Below are positions 15,076-16,046 of a stretch of 16,046 nt of DNA, in pieces (position 1 is the first letter of the stretch; each line of letters starts with the position of its first letter). Source of the stretch: Chloroflexota bacterium (GTDB lineage Bacteria > Chloroflexota > Dehalococcoidia > UBA1127 > JACQUN01). The position numbers and the translations under genes are program-made. The notes beneath the pieces are model-generated. The model had not been told where the DNA came from and searched no databases. It saw only the letters and a list, made by a program, of their open reading frames with translations. The stretch lies in the NCBI GenBank assembly GCA_016210285.1, contig JACQUN010000185.1:1-16046 (forward strand), in the 5' to 3' direction.

Positions 15076-15527
15076 ATGGCCTAGTAGTCGTAGTGGATGC
15101 GAGCCTGGCGGTCAAGTGGCTGGTCAGCGAGGTTCACTCGGAGAAAGCATACGCCCTCGCCCGTTCCTGGGCGCAAGCGGGGATGCAACCGGTGGCACCG
15201 TACCTGATGCCGGTCGAAGTTGCCAACGCGCTCCACCGCCGGGTCGCGCGCAAGGAGGTGTCGGCAACAGCGGCTGTGCGCCTGTTGGACGGGCTGCTGG
15301 CCTCTGGAATCGAACTCAGAGAGCCTGGGAGCATCCACATCAGGGCTATCGAGCTAGCAACCCAACTGCGCCAAGACGCAGCTTACGACGCACATTACCT
15401 GGCTCTGGCAGAGACGCTGAATTGTGACTTGTGGACTGCCGATGAGCGGTTCTATCGAGCAGTGACTGTGTTCTCTCGCCGTGTGAAGTGGCTCGGCGCG
15501 TTTAGATCGATCAACGAACCAAGTTAG
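15072..15527 (+). CDS. PIN-domain ribonuclease toxin (VapC-like)
   Basis: The 151-residue protein carries the four acidic residues of the PIN nuclease active site: D9 (VVVDASLAVKWL), E49 (MPVEVANAL), D106 (AAYDAHYLALAE) and D124 (LWTADERFY). All are intact, so it should be an active Mg-dependent RNase, of the kind that cleaves tRNA or rRNA in VapC toxins. The start is a GTG inside the antitoxin stop (overlap 4 nt), which couples its translation to the antitoxin. It ends in TAG, showing that amber is a stop in this genome. A helicase gene begins 21 nt later in the same frame. Confidence 0.92.
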   Translation: MNGLVVVVDASLAVKWLVSEVHSEKAYALARSWAQAGMQPVAPYLMPVEVANALHRRVARKEVSATAAVRLLDGLLASGIELREPGSIHIRAIELATQLRQDAAYDAHYLALAETLNCDLWTADERFYRAVTVFSRRVKWLGAFRSINEPS

Positions 15528-15548
15528 CGACGGGCGAGGGCCGACAAA

Positions 15549-16046
15549 GTGGATAGATTTCCCATAGGACAGAATGATAAACTAGCGGGCCACTTCAATG
15601 AGTTGGTCGCGCTGGAAGCTGTACGTCCTCTGGGCAGCAGCTATGAATGCCGTGTGCGTCTGGCCGATGGCAGCCTGGAAGAAACCGTCTTGTCACAGGA
15701 GGAGGCCCAGGCGCTGGTGGGGATTCCCATTCCGCCTCTCCACGCTGGTACCCCAGCAGACCCCGAAAAACTCCGCCTGCTCGTCGAATCAGCGCGCATC
15801 CGATTGGCCTACGCCTATGACCGGCATTTCGCCGTGAGCCTTTCCGGCATCCGCACCCTTCCCCATCAGATCGAAGCTGTCTACCAGAGGATGTTGCCTC
15901 AGCCTCGGCTGAGGTTCCTGTTGGCCGACGACCCCGGGGCGGGGAAGACTATCATGGCAGGGCTCCTCAACAAGGAGATGCGGCTGCGCGAGGCCATAGA
16001 TCGAATTCTTAAACTCTGCCCTGCACCCCTGACACTCCAATCGCAG
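15549..16046 (+). CDS. SNF2/DEAD-like helicase, N-terminal part (runs off window)
   Basis: The frame is open from GTG 15549 to the window end (166 codons). An N-terminal segment (VRPLGSSYECRVRLADGS) precedes ARIRLAYAYDRHFAVSLSGI (83-101) and a Q-motif-like LPHQIEAVY (Q107). Walker A follows as LLADDPGAGKTIMAGLL, with K133 and T134, then RILKLCPAPLTLQ, the next helicase strand. This layout is that of the large SNF2-type helicases found in DISARM-like and other defence or genome-maintenance loci. The usual LTLQWQ appears here as LTLQSQ, a possible lesion. The start is the only reasonable initiator after the toxin's TAG, but its RBS is weak. With the C-terminus missing, the protein cannot be assigned to a specific system. 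Confidence 0.85.
   Translation, partial: MDRFPIGQNDKLAGHFNELVALEAVRPLGSSYECRVRLADGSLEETVLSQEEAQALVGIPIPPLHAGTPADPEKLRLLVESARIRLAYAYDRHFAVSLSGIRTLPHQIEAVYQRMLPQPRLRFLLADDPGAGKTIMAGLLNKEMRLREAIDRILKLCPAPLTLQSQ

Overview
The window is high-GC bacterial chromosome, dense with genes. Two kinds of dispersed repeat point to a Chloroflexota (Dehalococcoidia/SAR202-like) genome, probably from a metagenome. One is a short element ending in CAGCCTG with an AGGGGC-TTC-GCCCCT hairpin. The other is the 'TGAGCxTGTCGAA ... TTCGACAAGCTCA' palindromic repeat. The taxonomic call is inference from repeat style and gene content; no rRNA or other taxonomic marker is present.

Positions 1-6113 hold a catabolic block. 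Three minus-strand genes run as one unit: an MBL-fold hydrolase and two class III (CaiB/BaiF) CoA-transferases. Divergent from them is a fumarylacetoacetate-hydrolase-family enzyme (+), which converges on an MFS transporter (-). Together they look like uptake, CoA activation and hydrolysis of an unidentified organic acid. The substrate cannot be read from the sequence.

Positions 6165-11166 are housekeeping. A small EF-Tu-domain-like protein (+) has its own sigma70-type promoter. Next comes a minus-strand riboflavin operon led by a dCTP deaminase: dcd-ribD-ribE-ribBA, then ribH beyond a 166-bp MITE-like element. All enzymes from GTP and ribulose-5-phosphate to riboflavin are present except the phosphatase step. 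A good promoter lies upstream of dcd, and I see no FMN riboswitch. ribH has no ATG/GTG/TTG at its true N-terminus and appears to start at CTG.

Positions 11165-16046 are an accessory, partly decayed region. A broken DDE transposase tail carries a 24-bp perfect palindrome that explains its frameshift. It abuts a large serine recombinase whose single reading frame is interrupted only by two TAG codons. An excisionase-like HTH protein precedes the recombinase and has a near-consensus promoter. A 334-bp divergent intergenic region holds ten TGGAC/GTCCA motifs in nested inverted repeats. Then come a frameshifted coiled-coil gene, a poorly supported hypothetical gene, a RHH antitoxin/PIN toxin pair with its own promoter and palindrome, and the 5' end of a SNF2/DEAD-type helicase that runs off the window. 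The region looks like an integration hot spot. The genes and the motif-rich intergenic stretch there are the best candidates for something undescribed, but a new functional system cannot be shown from this window alone.
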